From: Firmicutes bacterium UBA5389
Lineage (GTDB): Bacteria > Bacillota > DTU025
NCBI GenBank assembly: GCA_002409965.1
Contig: DHON01000118.1
Location: 1 to 34,209 of the forward strand
DNA: 34,209 bases
Direction: 5' to 3'
Shown here: piece after piece, positions 8,831 to 17,262 of the stretch
Layout of the letters: each line of letters starts with the position of its first letter
Numbering within the stretch: position 1 is the first letter of the stretch
Made by a program: the position numbers and the translations under genes
The notes under the pieces: model-generated
Database searches by the model: none
Seen by the model: only the letters and a program-made list of their open reading frames with translations
What the model was told of the DNA's origin: nothing

Positions 8831-9050
8831 TCACACTGTACACACCCTTTGGGCTGATGCCAACACGTGTGAAGGCACGTGTCAAGGGGACGGCCGTGGA
8901 ATCGAAGACGGCATCGAATTATCATGCAGGCGATCTGCTGCACTCGGGCAATCGGAAGGACAAACGACGCCCCAAGACGAACTGTGCAAGTCACTGGGTA
9001 CTTGTGGAGTAAGCATAGCGCATCATGATTTGGAAAAGGCGGAGATACAC

Positions 9051-10439
9051 TTGAGGAGAACTGTGGTAATCGCCCTGGCGGGTCTCTTGTTTCTCTCTTG
9101 TGCGGTCGCTGCGGCCAAGCCTTCTCCGGCGCCTTGTCCGGTGCATGCCGGCGCGTGGAGCAGCGCGGGGCAACTGCGTTCCCTGATAGAGGGCGGCGCC
9201 GATGTGAACGATGTGGACGAGCTGGGCGACACCATGCTGATATCGGCGCTCAGATTCGGGTTCGGGCAGGATTTTGCTGCCGTGCTGTTACAGGCGGGCG
9301 CCGATGTGAATGCCAGGAGCGCCGCCGGCGAGACGGTGTTGATGCTGGCACTCCAATTCCAGCATGGGCTGGATGTCGTCGCTGCGCTGCTGCAGGCCGG
9401 CGCCGACGTGAACGCCAAGGACGCGACCGGCCAGACGCCGCTGCTTTACGCGGCGATGTTCAGCCCGAACCCAGAGGTGATCCGGGCCCTGCTCAATGCG
9501 GGCGCTGACCCCAGAGCAAAGGCGAATAACGGCTGGACAGCCTTCGATGCCGCAGACTACAACGACGGTATCAGGAACTCGGATGTGTACCGGCTCCTGA
9601 AGCCGGATGGCGCTGCCGCCCGGCCTTCGCTGCTGGATCTGGGCGCCTGGCGTACTGCAGATGAATTGCGCTCCCTGATTGAGGCCGGCGCCGATGTGAA
9701 TGAAGTGGGCGAATCAGGCAACACGCCGCTGATGCTGGCGCTGTCAATCGGCCACAAGACGGACGTCATTAAGGCGCTTCTTGCAGCAGGCGCCGATGTG
9801 AACGCTCGGGACGAGAACGGCACTACACCGCTGATGTCGGCGGTGATATTGCAGTACGGGCTGGACGTTGTCACGGCGCTGTTGGAAGCGGGCGCCGATG
9901 CAAACGCGGCGACGACTGAGGAGAGCTGGGCTGCGGCGAGAGGCCAGACGGCGCTGATGTACGCGACGACATCCGCGCGCGTTGACGTCATGAATGCCCT
10001 CATACTGGCTGGGGCTGACGTGAACGCCGCGGACGGCAACGGCGAAACACCGCTGACAACGGCGGCAAGGTACAGCTCGGTATCTGGGTATGTCGATGCC
10101 GTCCGGGCCTTGATAGCGGCCGGCGCCGATGTCAATGCGCGGACCAAGGCCGGCACGACGGCGCTGATGCGCGCATCGGAGGATGGAGGTATCGATGCAG
10201 TGAGGGCCCTGATAGCGGCAGGCGCCGATGTCAATGCCAAGGACGATCTCGCCTGGACGCCGCTGCATTTTGCAGTGAGCCGCGCGCCGAACCCAGAGGT
10301 CATCCGGGCTCTGCTCAATGCGGGCGCTGATCGCAGGGCAAAGACGGATATGGGCAAGACGGCGTTCGACCTTGCGGGACTCAGTGATAGGATTAGGGAT
10401 ACAGAAGTGTATTGGCTCCTGAAACCAGACACTCCCTAG
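9051..10439 (+). CDS. Exported ankyrin-repeat protein
   Basis: A 462-residue protein. The TTG start at 9051 is chosen because GGCGGAG lies six bases upstream and the product then begins with a signal peptide (RRTVVIALAGLLFLSCAVAA). The rest is a run of about 11-12 ankyrin repeats of 33-36 residues, with the usual GADVNA....G.TPLM.A motif. Two larger modules are visible: residues about 28-195 and 196-462 each begin with GAW followed by LRSLIE.GADVN and end with a PNPEVIRALLNAGAD repeat and LLKPD. So the gene itself arose by internal duplication. Ankyrin arrays bind proteins; an exported one could bind an envelope partner or an incoming protein. The ABC transporter genes follow after 154 bases with their own promoter. 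A fragment of a second copy lies at 5362-5482. Confidence 0.88.
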   Translation: MRRTVVIALAGLLFLSCAVAAAKPSPAPCPVHAGAWSSAGQLRSLIEGGADVNDVDELGDTMLISALRFGFGQDFAAVLLQAGADVNARSAAGETVLMLALQFQHGLDVVAALLQAGADVNAKDATGQTPLLYAAMFSPNPEVIRALLNAGADPRAKANNGWTAFDAADYNDGIRNSDVYRLLKPDGAAARPSLLDLGAWRTADELRSLIEAGADVNEVGESGNTPLMLALSIGHKTDVIKALLAAGADVNARDENGTTPLMSAVILQYGLDVVTALLEAGADANAATTEESWAAARGQTALMYATTSARVDVMNALILAGADVNAADGNGETPLTTAARYSSVSGYVDAVRALIAAGADVNARTKAGTTALMRASEDGGIDAVRALIAAGADVNAKDDLAWTPLHFAVSRAPNPEVIRALLNAGADRRAKTDMGKTAFDLAGLSDRIRDTEVYWLLKPDTP

Positions 10440-10478
10440 GCCCAGCGTGTATCTTTTCCCATATCGCCTGGGCTGATC

Positions 10479-10507
10479 TTGACTTACTGCCGCAGCCGCC
10501 CCATACT
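10479..10507 (+). promoter_or_regulatory. Probable sigma-A promoter for the ABC transporter genes
   Basis: TTGACT (10479-10484) and CATACT (10502-10507) separated by 17 bases, between the ankyrin gene and the ABC ATPase gene. The -10 box is only a partial match. Confidence 0.45.
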
Positions 10508-10593
10508 TTGTGTAGACTTGGTATGGGCCTGGTATGAGCCCGCCGGCGCCCTCGGCGTCCGCTGGGTGATGCTATGCACTGGAGGGATGGGCT

Positions 10594-11373
10594 TTGATTA
10601 CTGCACAGGGTTTGACCAAACGCTACGGCGACCTGCTCGCCGTCGATAATGTGGATCTTCAGGTGAACGCAGGAGAGATCTTCGGGTTCCTGGGCCCAAA
10701 CGGGGCGGGGAAAACGACAACCATCAACATGCTCATCGGAATCACTGCTCCTACATCGGGCGTTGCGCGCCTGGGCGGGGTTGACGTCGCGCGAGAGCCG
10801 GAGCGCGCGAAGTCGATCGTGGGTTACGTTCCTGACCAGCCCAACGTGTATGAGAAGCTGACAGCATGGGAGTTCCTCATGTTCGTGGCCAACCTCTACG
10901 GCATGGATAGGGAAAGGGCCGAACACCGGGCTAAGCAGCTTCTGGAGATGTTCGAACTGAGCGATAGAACCCATGAGCAGACCGGAGGCTTCTCCCACGG
11001 GATGCGGCAGAAGGTCGTGATCGCGGCCGCGCTGCTTCACGAGCCCAAGATCCTCTTCATGGACGAACCAACTGTAGGGCTTGACCCCAGAAGCGCCCGC
11101 ATGGTCAAGGACATCCTCCGAGAGCTGGCCCATGAGGGCGTGACTGTGTTCATGACCACCCACGTGCTGGAGATTGCTGAGCGCATGTGCGACCGGATCG
11201 GCATCATACAGAAGGGAAAGCTCCTCACCGTGGGCACCATGGACGATCTTCGCGACGCCGCTGCCGCCAAGGGCGCCGTATCAGGAGTGGCAGGCGCCAC
11301 GCTGGAAGACCTCTTCCTCGAGTTGACCGGGGGGGCGGACTATGCGGAAGTCTCTCGGCATTTGGAGGGCTGA
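10594..11373 (+). CDS. ABC transporter ATP-binding protein (ABC-2 type)
   Basis: A 259-residue ATPase of the drug/heme-type exporter class. Walker A is GPNGAGKTT (residues about 35-43), the Q-loop lies near VGYVPDQPNVYE, the signature is the variant FSHGMRQK, Walker B is ILFMDEPTVGLDP and the H-loop is MTTH. It starts at TTG, seven bases after GGAGGG. The stop is five bases before the start of the permease gene, so the two are translationally linked. ATP hydrolysis here would drive the permease encoded next. Substrate is unknown; the exported ankyrin protein upstream may be a partner. Confidence 0.93.
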   Translation: MITAQGLTKRYGDLLAVDNVDLQVNAGEIFGFLGPNGAGKTTTINMLIGITAPTSGVARLGGVDVAREPERAKSIVGYVPDQPNVYEKLTAWEFLMFVANLYGMDRERAEHRAKQLLEMFELSDRTHEQTGGFSHGMRQKVVIAAALLHEPKILFMDEPTVGLDPRSARMVKDILRELAHEGVTVFMTTHVLEIAERMCDRIGIIQKGKLLTVGTMDDLRDAAAAKGAVSGVAGATLEDLFLELTGGADYAEVSRHLEG

Positions 11374-11378
11374 TAGCA

Positions 11379-13100
11379 GTGGACAAAGCTCTTGTAATAC
11401 TTGCGGCGGAGTTCAGGCAGTTCCTGAACGGATCGGTGGGGACCGGCGCTCGCCGCGGCAAGATCCGCAAGCTCCTGAAAAGCTGGGGCGGGTACATGAT
11501 CCTGGCGGCCATAGCCGTCTTCATAGGGAGGGGAGTCTACAAATTCGCTGCCGGCATGAATGCCGCGCTGGTCGACTACCCCGATATCGCCAGGCTGATA
11601 TGGGTCAACCTGCTGTCGGCGGCTTCCCTGACCGTGTTCATAATGCTGTTCATGACGGGCGTATCCGTGGTCTACCAGTCGCTGTACGAGGCAGGTGATG
11701 TCAAGTTCCTGCTGGGCACGCCCGCGCCCGTTGGAGCCGTGGTAGGCGCCAAGCTCGTCATGTCCCTGGTGACTAACTCGCTTTCCATTCTCCCGTTTCT
11801 ATACCCTGCGTGGATCGGGTTTGGGGCGGCATCGCATGCTCCAGTCTCCTTCTACTTCCTTGTGTTACTCTCTCAGCTGCTGGCCGCGGCGATGTTCACG
11901 TCTTTCGTGGCCTTAGTTGTGATGGTGATCATTAGGTACATTCCGTCTCCGAAGATGCGTCAGGTCATCTTGGTCGGCTCGCTAGTGATAGGCTTTGCCG
12001 TATTCGCCGCGTCCCAGGCGTTCAGCGCCGCGATGTCGCGCAGAAACGGGCTCAGCTTCGAGGACATTGCTCGAGTAGCGCAGGGCGTTAACCTTGGCAG
12101 GGCGGCATGGCTGCCGCATGTATGGATGCTAAAGACAGCGCTGCTCACCATGCCCGGCTACGGCTATTCGGTTTGGACCTCGCTAGTTCCGCTGGCGGCC
12201 GCTGCCGCGCTCATCGGCTGGGCCGCCATCGCACTGTCGGCTCGCGCCTTTGTGGGCGGCTGGACTCACGCGCGGGAGACTGCTCCGTCTGCGCGAGGCA
12301 GGGCATCATCTGCGCGCCATGCAGACCGAACGTTCATCAACAGACTGCAAGGTTCCGGGTGGGCCATCTTCGCAAGAGACCTCACGATGCTCTTCCGCCA
12401 GCCGGTGATGTGGTATGGAGTGCTTGTGTCGATAGTGGCGTCGGCCTTTTTCGTGTTCAACATCTCTGGCGGCGGTGGAGCCGCGGTGCGCGCTAGCATG
12501 ATTGGCGACATGATCGTGGTCATCTTTACGATGATGGCAGCCGTCTCGACGGGGCAGTTTGCGGGCCTGGCGATCAGCCTTGACGGCGAGGGGCTGTGGC
12601 TGATGAAGTCGGCGCCTATCCCTCCGTCTACCTACTACTCGGCCAAACTCGCCTTCGCGACAGCGCCGGGAGCTGTGGTGCTTGTGCTTCTCTTTACAGG
12701 ACTGTCGTTCGTGGCATCAGTGCCGCAGCATCCTCTGTACGTGTCCGTCCCGGTTGGCTTGGCCGTGCTATCGGTGATATGCGCATTGTCGGTGATGTCC
12801 GATGCGATCAAGCCCAACTTCAACGTACGTCTCTCGGCAACAGGCAACAAGAAGCAGAGGGACCCGGGCAAGGCTCTTCTGATCACTTTCGGAAGTCAGA
12901 TAGGCAGCGTGGCGCTCGGGGCCGTATTCGCGTTTCCCACCTACTACTCGCGGATTCCGTGGTTCTCAGGCTGGACCGATGCGACTGCCAGGGCTGTGAG
13001 CCTGGGACTGTTGGCCGTTCTAGTGATCGTGGGGCATGTGGTCGCGGCGCGGGTGTCGATCAGGCGAATCCGACTTCTGTTCAGCGGAGGCCTCGACTGA
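11379..13100 (+). CDS. ABC-2 type exporter permease, large
   Basis: A 573-residue integral membrane protein, the partner of the ATPase just upstream. Start GTG at 11379 has GGAGGG nine bases before it and lies five bases after the ATPase stop. There are about ten to twelve hydrophobic segments in two groups, split by a hydrophilic stretch around residues 295-325 (after SARAFVGGWTHARE). The size and split architecture fit the family of large ABC-2-like exporters (putative PF16949-type) rather than the usual 250-residue ABC-2 permeases; this assignment is by general resemblance. The C-terminal 74 residues recur as a relic at 5137-5361. Confidence 0.82.
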   Translation: MDKALVILAAEFRQFLNGSVGTGARRGKIRKLLKSWGGYMILAAIAVFIGRGVYKFAAGMNAALVDYPDIARLIWVNLLSAASLTVFIMLFMTGVSVVYQSLYEAGDVKFLLGTPAPVGAVVGAKLVMSLVTNSLSILPFLYPAWIGFGAASHAPVSFYFLVLLSQLLAAAMFTSFVALVVMVIIRYIPSPKMRQVILVGSLVIGFAVFAASQAFSAAMSRRNGLSFEDIARVAQGVNLGRAAWLPHVWMLKTALLTMPGYGYSVWTSLVPLAAAAALIGWAAIALSARAFVGGWTHARETAPSARGRASSARHADRTFINRLQGSGWAIFARDLTMLFRQPVMWYGVLVSIVASAFFVFNISGGGGAAVRASMIGDMIVVIFTMMAAVSTGQFAGLAISLDGEGLWLMKSAPIPPSTYYSAKLAFATAPGAVVLVLLFTGLSFVASVPQHPLYVSVPVGLAVLSVICALSVMSDAIKPNFNVRLSATGNKKQRDPGKALLITFGSQIGSVALGAVFAFPTYYSRIPWFSGWTDATARAVSLGLLAVLVIVGHVVAARVSIRRIRLLFSGGLD

Positions 13101-13356
13101 TCGGCGTCCGCAAGGGCTCCGGTGCAACCGGGTGACACGCCGCCTGCATGTCGAGCTCCTTCGCTTGCCGGATTAGCCGAACTAGCTCTTCTCTCGTCTC
13201 GCGCTTGGCTAGAAGCAGTGCCTGCTTTTCACCCATCCTCATGCCGCCGATAGCCTCGCCCATCTGCAGGGCAAGGCGGGCTTCCTCGCCGTATAGCCGG
13301 GTCGCGTTTTCCAGCTCAGCTTCGGCTTGCGAGAACAGCGGAGCTTGCTCCTGCAT
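13081..13356 (-). CDS. Small helical protein, doubtful
   Basis: A possible 91-residue product rich in Glu, Arg, Leu and Ala, with a long predicted helix (EAELENATRLYGEEARLALQ, then KQALLLAKRETREELVRLI). No ribosome binding site precedes the ATG, and the 3' end overlaps the permease gene by 20 bases on the opposite strand. I do not recognise it. It could be the tail of a decayed larger gene. The rest of 13101-13623 holds no other convincing gene. Confidence 0.3.
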   Translation of the reverse strand: MQEQAPLFSQAEAELENATRLYGEEARLALQMGEAIGGMRMGEKQALLLAKRETREELVRLIRQAKELDMQAACHPVAPEPLRTPISRGLR

Positions 13357-13623
13357 GAAACGATGCGCTTGATTGAATCGCCATCGAGTAGTCTACTGGC
13401 ATTGTGTCACCGCCTTCGACTTGGTTGGTTCTGGTCGCGCGACTACCCTGACTATACGTGGACCGGATGTTGTCTGCTCGACAATTCTGATGAAGCTGAG
13501 CGCTTGAAAGACCGCAGTGACGCAGGAAGGAATCACAAGGGCGATGTGGAATATCTGTGTGTAACCGCATACATACTACCATGACGCATCTACTGGGTAA
13601 TGTCGAAATAGCCGCGGTTTTCG

Positions 13624-13643
13624 GTGTGGAACCTATTCCATAC
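13624..13643. promoter_or_regulatory. Palindromic operator-like site at the rbsR start
   Basis: GTGTGGAA and TTCCATAC form 8-base arms with one mismatch around a four-base centre. The site overlaps the first possible GTG codon of the LacI-family gene. A LacI-family repressor bound here would control the whole ribose operon. Confidence 0.5.
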
Positions 13644-14700
13644 GGCTGTAGCCTTGGGAAAGTGGTGGATTGCCATAAGCACGATATATAAGGTAGCGCA
13701 GAAGGCGGGCGTATCAGTCGCTACGGTCTCGCGGGCGCTGAACGACAGCGGCTACGTGAGCCGGGAGGCCAAAGATCGAGTGCTGGAAGCTGCAAGGGAA
13801 CTGGATTATCACATGAACGTAAACGCGCGCAGCCTCACCTGCGGCAAGACGTATACCATCGCGCTGGTGCTGCCCGATATCGGCAACCCGTTCTTCCCCG
13901 CGGTGGCCAGAGGCGCGGAGGACTACGCTTCCGACAACGGATACTGCGTGATTCTGTGCAACACCGACGGCAATTTGCGCAAGGAATCCGACTATCTGAA
14001 GATGCTTCGTTCCAGGAAGGTGGACGGCGTGATATTCGCCGTCAGCGTGGCATCGAGGTCCAGCCTGAACGCCCTGGCGGATGACGGGATCGCGGTGGTG
14101 TTGGTCGATAGGGATCTGGGCGATTCCTACGATATCGTAAAGACTGACAACATCGCAGGGGCGATGTTGGCCACAAACCACCTGATTGGGCTGGGCCATA
14201 CGCGTATTGCCTTCATATCCGGGCCCATGCCGCTGGCGACTTCCCGGGAACGCCTGCGCGGATACTGCGATGCGCTTGCTTCCAAAGGCATTCCATTCGA
14301 TGAAAGGCTCGTAACCGAGGGCGACTTCCGGATGGAAAGCGGACACAGGGCGATGCAGGCGCTTCTGGCGAATTCGCGCTCTGGAGACGGTGTCGAGTTT
14401 ACCGCGGTCTTTGCTGCAAACGACATGATGGCAGCGGGCACCATGACCGCTTTGGAGGAGGAGGGACTGCGTGTCCCGGCTGATGTGGCTGTCGTTGGAT
14501 ACGACGATATCAACATCGCGTCGGTGATGCGCCCGCGCCTTTCGACCATAGCCCAGCCCAAGTATGAAATGGGCTGGATCGCGGCGGAGACGGTGACCAG
14601 GCGGATGTCTGAACCCGATGGACCGCGCTTGGAGGAGGTTCTTCAGCCTGTCTTGGTCGTCAGAGATTCCACTGTGGAAAGGAGGTGCGCTTCGGTATGA
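13624..14700 (+). CDS. rbsR: LacI-family repressor of the ribose operon
   Basis: A LacI-type regulator, 358 residues if the GTG at 13624 is used. The helix-turn-helix (STIYKVAQKAGVSVATVSRA) is followed by the hinge segment and a sugar-sensing domain with GKTYTIALVLPDIGNPFF, LIGLGHTRIAFISGP, FAANDMMAAG and VVGYDDINIASV. By family comparison the protein should begin only two or three codons before STIYKVAQ, about 17 codons after that GTG. No ATG, GTG or TTG lies there; ATT (13669) or ATA (13675) follow a GGTGG sequence, and TTG 13654 has no ribosome binding site, so the true start is uncertain. Its stop overlaps the ribokinase start (ATGA). It is the first gene of the ribose operon, so it most likely represses that operon and is relieved by ribose. 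Confidence 0.9.
   Translation: MWNLFHTAVALGKWWIAISTIYKVAQKAGVSVATVSRALNDSGYVSREAKDRVLEAARELDYHMNVNARSLTCGKTYTIALVLPDIGNPFFPAVARGAEDYASDNGYCVILCNTDGNLRKESDYLKMLRSRKVDGVIFAVSVASRSSLNALADDGIAVVLVDRDLGDSYDIVKTDNIAGAMLATNHLIGLGHTRIAFISGPMPLATSRERLRGYCDALASKGIPFDERLVTEGDFRMESGHRAMQALLANSRSGDGVEFTAVFAANDMMAAGTMTALEEEGLRVPADVAVVGYDDINIASVMRPRLSTIAQPKYEMGWIAAETVTRRMSEPDGPRLEEVLQPVLVVRDSTVERRCASV
14667..14679. repeat. Perfect palindrome at the end of rbsR
   Basis: TTCCACTGTGGAA, six-base arms around one base, lies inside the last codons of rbsR and directly before the AAGGAGG ribosome binding site of rbsK. The GTGGAA half-site also occurs in the palindrome at 13624. It could be an internal operator or a small mRNA hairpin near the rbsK start. 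Confidence 0.4.
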
Positions 14701-15680
14701 GCATAGTTGTTGTAGGAAGCCTCAATATGGACTATGTGATGCAGGTGGAGAGATTGCCCCAGCGCGGCGAGACGATTTTCGCCGCCGGGTATTCCGCTGC
14801 CGCGGGCGGCAAGGGGGCAAACCAGGCAGTTGCGGCTGCAAGAGTGGGGTCACAGGTCTGCATGATCGGACGTGTTGGCGCCGATGCTGCCGGTCGCGCC
14901 CTTGTGAGAAGCCTGGAGGAGGCCGGGGTGGATACGTCCCGGGTGGGAGAGGACGCGATGGAGCCCACCGGGTCTGCCTACATAACCGTGGATCGGCGCG
15001 GGGCCAACACCATCGTTGTAAACAGGGGCGCCAATTTCGCCCTGAAGCCTTCGCACGTGTTGGCGGCTGAAGGCCTGATTCGAGGGGCGAATGCCGTTGT
15101 GGTGCAGCTGGAGACGCCCATGACCGTTGTTGCTCAAGCTCTCGAGCTTGCCAAAAGGCATGGCGCCGCGGCGGTGCTCAACCCGGCGCCCATGGTGCCC
15201 CTTAGCCGCGAGACGCTGGCCTTTGCGGATTGGCTGATCCCCAATGAGACAGAGGCGTCTTCGCTGTTGCGCTTGCTGGACCTGTGGGGCGAGGCGGATG
15301 AGGACAGGCTGGGCGGGGAGTATGCAAAGGATGTGGCCACGAGGCTGGCCGATGCGACGGGTGCCAATGTCGTTGTGACCTTGGGCGAGGAGGGCTGTGT
15401 GTATGCGGGGCCGCTGGATCGCGGGGGCCTGGTGTTTCCAGCCTACCGAGTGGATGCGGTGGACACCACCGGGGCGGGCGATGCGTTTGTGGGCGCGCTG
15501 GCGTGCGGACTGGACGCAAGCTCAGGGGGGTTGGTGGATATCGCGAAGCTGATATCCTTCGCGCAGGCCACGGCGGCCGTCTCTACCACAAGCCTCGGAG
15601 CGCAGCCGTCAATGCCCGTTCGGGCCAGGGTACAGGAATTCCTGTTGGAAAGAGAAGGCGGCGGCGGCCATGGGCGATAA
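14697..15680 (+). CDS. rbsK: Ribokinase
   Basis: A 327-residue PfkB-family sugar kinase that phosphorylates ribose to ribose-5-phosphate with ATP. The first family signature is GGKGANQAVAAARVG (residues about 41-55). The second is DTTGAGDAFVGAL with catalytic Asp about 262 and the anion hole GAG. NPAPM and PNETEAS motifs, typical of ribokinases, are present. ATG 14697 is chosen over an upstream GTG because AGGAGG lies 11 bases before it and the protein then starts with the usual strand VVVGSLNMDY. It overlaps rbsR by four bases and rbsA by eleven, so the operon is tightly coupled. Confidence 0.95.
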   Translation: MSIVVVGSLNMDYVMQVERLPQRGETIFAAGYSAAAGGKGANQAVAAARVGSQVCMIGRVGADAAGRALVRSLEEAGVDTSRVGEDAMEPTGSAYITVDRRGANTIVVNRGANFALKPSHVLAAEGLIRGANAVVVQLETPMTVVAQALELAKRHGAAAVLNPAPMVPLSRETLAFADWLIPNETEASSLLRLLDLWGEADEDRLGGEYAKDVATRLADATGANVVVTLGEEGCVYAGPLDRGGLVFPAYRVDAVDTTGAGDAFVGALACGLDASSGGLVDIAKLISFAQATAAVSTTSLGAQPSMPVRARVQEFLLEREGGGGHGR

Positions 15681-17262
15681 GACGGAGGATGGGACCGAGG
15701 CCGGCATGGGCCTGGACATCGGCTTGCGCGGTAACGCCGGTATGGACGCCGGCGGGACAGGTCCGCTTCTAAAGATGCGCGGCATATGCAAGAGCTTCCC
15801 CGGGGTGAAGGCCCTGGACGGGGTGGACTTCGCGTTATGGCCCGGAGAAGTGCACGCGCTGATAGGCGAGAACGGCGCAGGAAAATCCACGCTCATCAAG
15901 ATACTGGCCGGTGTGTACAGGATGGATTCCGGGCGGATTGTCATTGACGGTCGGCCCGCGGCCATCGCGTCCCCGCGCCAGGCCCAGGAGCTTGGAATCA
16001 GCGTTGTCCATCAGGAGTTCACCTTGGTGCCGCAGATGACTGTCGCGGAGAACATAATGCTGCCTGACATGCCGTCTGTACTTGGGCTGGGGAGCCTGGT
16101 CGACAAGGGGGCCATGGCGGCCGAATCTCAGCGGATTCTGGACGATCTGGGGGTGGGCATTTCCGTGTCCGCGCCTGTCCGCTCGCTGACCGTGGCGGAG
16201 CAGCAGATCGTTGAGGTCGCGAAAGCTCTGTCTAGGAAGACGCGCATTCTCGTGATGGACGAGCCCACTGCGGCCCTGTCCAACGTGGAGGTAGAGCGGC
16301 TGTTCGACGCAATACGAGCCCTGGTGTCAAAGGGCATAGCCGTTGTCTACATCTCGCACAAGCTCGAAGAGGTCTTCCGGATATCTCACAGGATCACTGT
16401 CTTGAGGGACGGGCGCGCAGTCGCGAGTTGCCCGATCTCCGACCTTACACCGAATGAAGTTGTCAAGCAGATGGTAGGGCGCGAGCTGACAAGTATGTAC
16501 GACAAGCGCAAGGCCGATATTGGGCCTTGCGCCATGGAAGTTCGAGATCTTCTTTTGGATCCCGCCGGGACGCCTGTTTCCTTCACGGTTCACGCAGGCG
16601 AGATACTCGGGATCGCGGGCTTGATGGGCGCGGGCCAGATTCAGCTGGCCAGGGCCTTATTCGGAATAGGGCGGACGTATGGCGGTGAAGTCCTGCTCCG
16701 GGGCGGTCCGGTCAACGTGTCGTCTCCTGATAAGGCAGTAAGGTGCGGTATAGGCATGGTGACTGAGAGCAGAAAAGAAGAAGGCCTTGTTCAGCTGCTT
16801 TCAGTCTCCAGGAACATCGCTCTCACGGTTCTCGACAGACTCTCCCATCTGGGCGTGGTGTCGTCTTGGGCGGAGGATGCACTTGCTGCTTCGAAGATCG
16901 ACGAGTTGGGCATCAAAACGCCGACTCCGAAGCAGCCTGTGAGGAACCTGTCCGGAGGCAACCAGCAGAAGGTAGTGCTCGCGAAGTGGCTTGCAGTCGA
17001 CCCGGATGTGATGATCATGTGCGAGCCTACGCGCGGCATAGATGTGGGGGCGAAGGCCGAGATCTACAGGCTCATAGGCGACATGGCCCAAAGCGGCAAG
17101 GCGGTGCTTTTGATATCGTCCGAGATACTTGAGGTTGTAGGAATGAGCGACAGGGTCTTGGTGATGCACTCGGGCAGAGTCGTGGGGGAACTGACGGGCG
17201 ATGGGCGCACACAGGAAGCGGTAATGAGGTTGGCGACTGGGGGTAGTGCTGTTGGAGCGTAG
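15670..17262 (+). CDS. rbsA: Ribose ABC transporter ATP-binding protein
   Basis: A 530-residue tandem ATPase of the RbsA/MglA/XylG class. The first domain has Walker A GENGAGKST (66-74), Walker B ILVMDEPTAAL and a noncanonical signature LTVAEQQIVEVAKAL. The second has the degenerate Walker A GLMGAGQIQLARALFG usual in this family, the canonical signature LSGGNQQKVVLAKW and Walker B MIMCEPTRGIDVG. The N-terminus is about 30 residues longer than usual and Gly-rich; an internal start cannot be excluded. It energises ribose import with RbsC and RbsB. Coding overlaps exist at both ends. Confidence 0.95.
   Translation: MGDKTEDGTEAGMGLDIGLRGNAGMDAGGTGPLLKMRGICKSFPGVKALDGVDFALWPGEVHALIGENGAGKSTLIKILAGVYRMDSGRIVIDGRPAAIASPRQAQELGISVVHQEFTLVPQMTVAENIMLPDMPSVLGLGSLVDKGAMAAESQRILDDLGVGISVSAPVRSLTVAEQQIVEVAKALSRKTRILVMDEPTAALSNVEVERLFDAIRALVSKGIAVVYISHKLEEVFRISHRITVLRDGRAVASCPISDLTPNEVVKQMVGRELTSMYDKRKADIGPCAMEVRDLLLDPAGTPVSFTVHAGEILGIAGLMGAGQIQLARALFGIGRTYGGEVLLRGGPVNVSSPDKAVRCGIGMVTESRKEEGLVQLLSVSRNIALTVLDRLSHLGVVSSWAEDALAASKIDELGIKTPTPKQPVRNLSGGNQQKVVLAKWLAVDPDVMIMCEPTRGIDVGAKAEIYRLIGDMAQSGKAVLLISSEILEVVGMSDRVLVMHSGRVVGELTGDGRTQEAVMRLATGGSAVGA

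Noticed and set aside
9557..10432. Long minus-strand frame inside the ankyrin gene
   Set aside because: It is the mirror of the repetitive, GC-rich ankyrin coding sequence; no ribosome binding site and no recognisable domain.
11187..11378. N-terminal extension of the permease reading frame
   Set aside because: It overlaps the ATPase gene by over 180 bases; the GTG at 11379 has a good ribosome binding site and the normal position.
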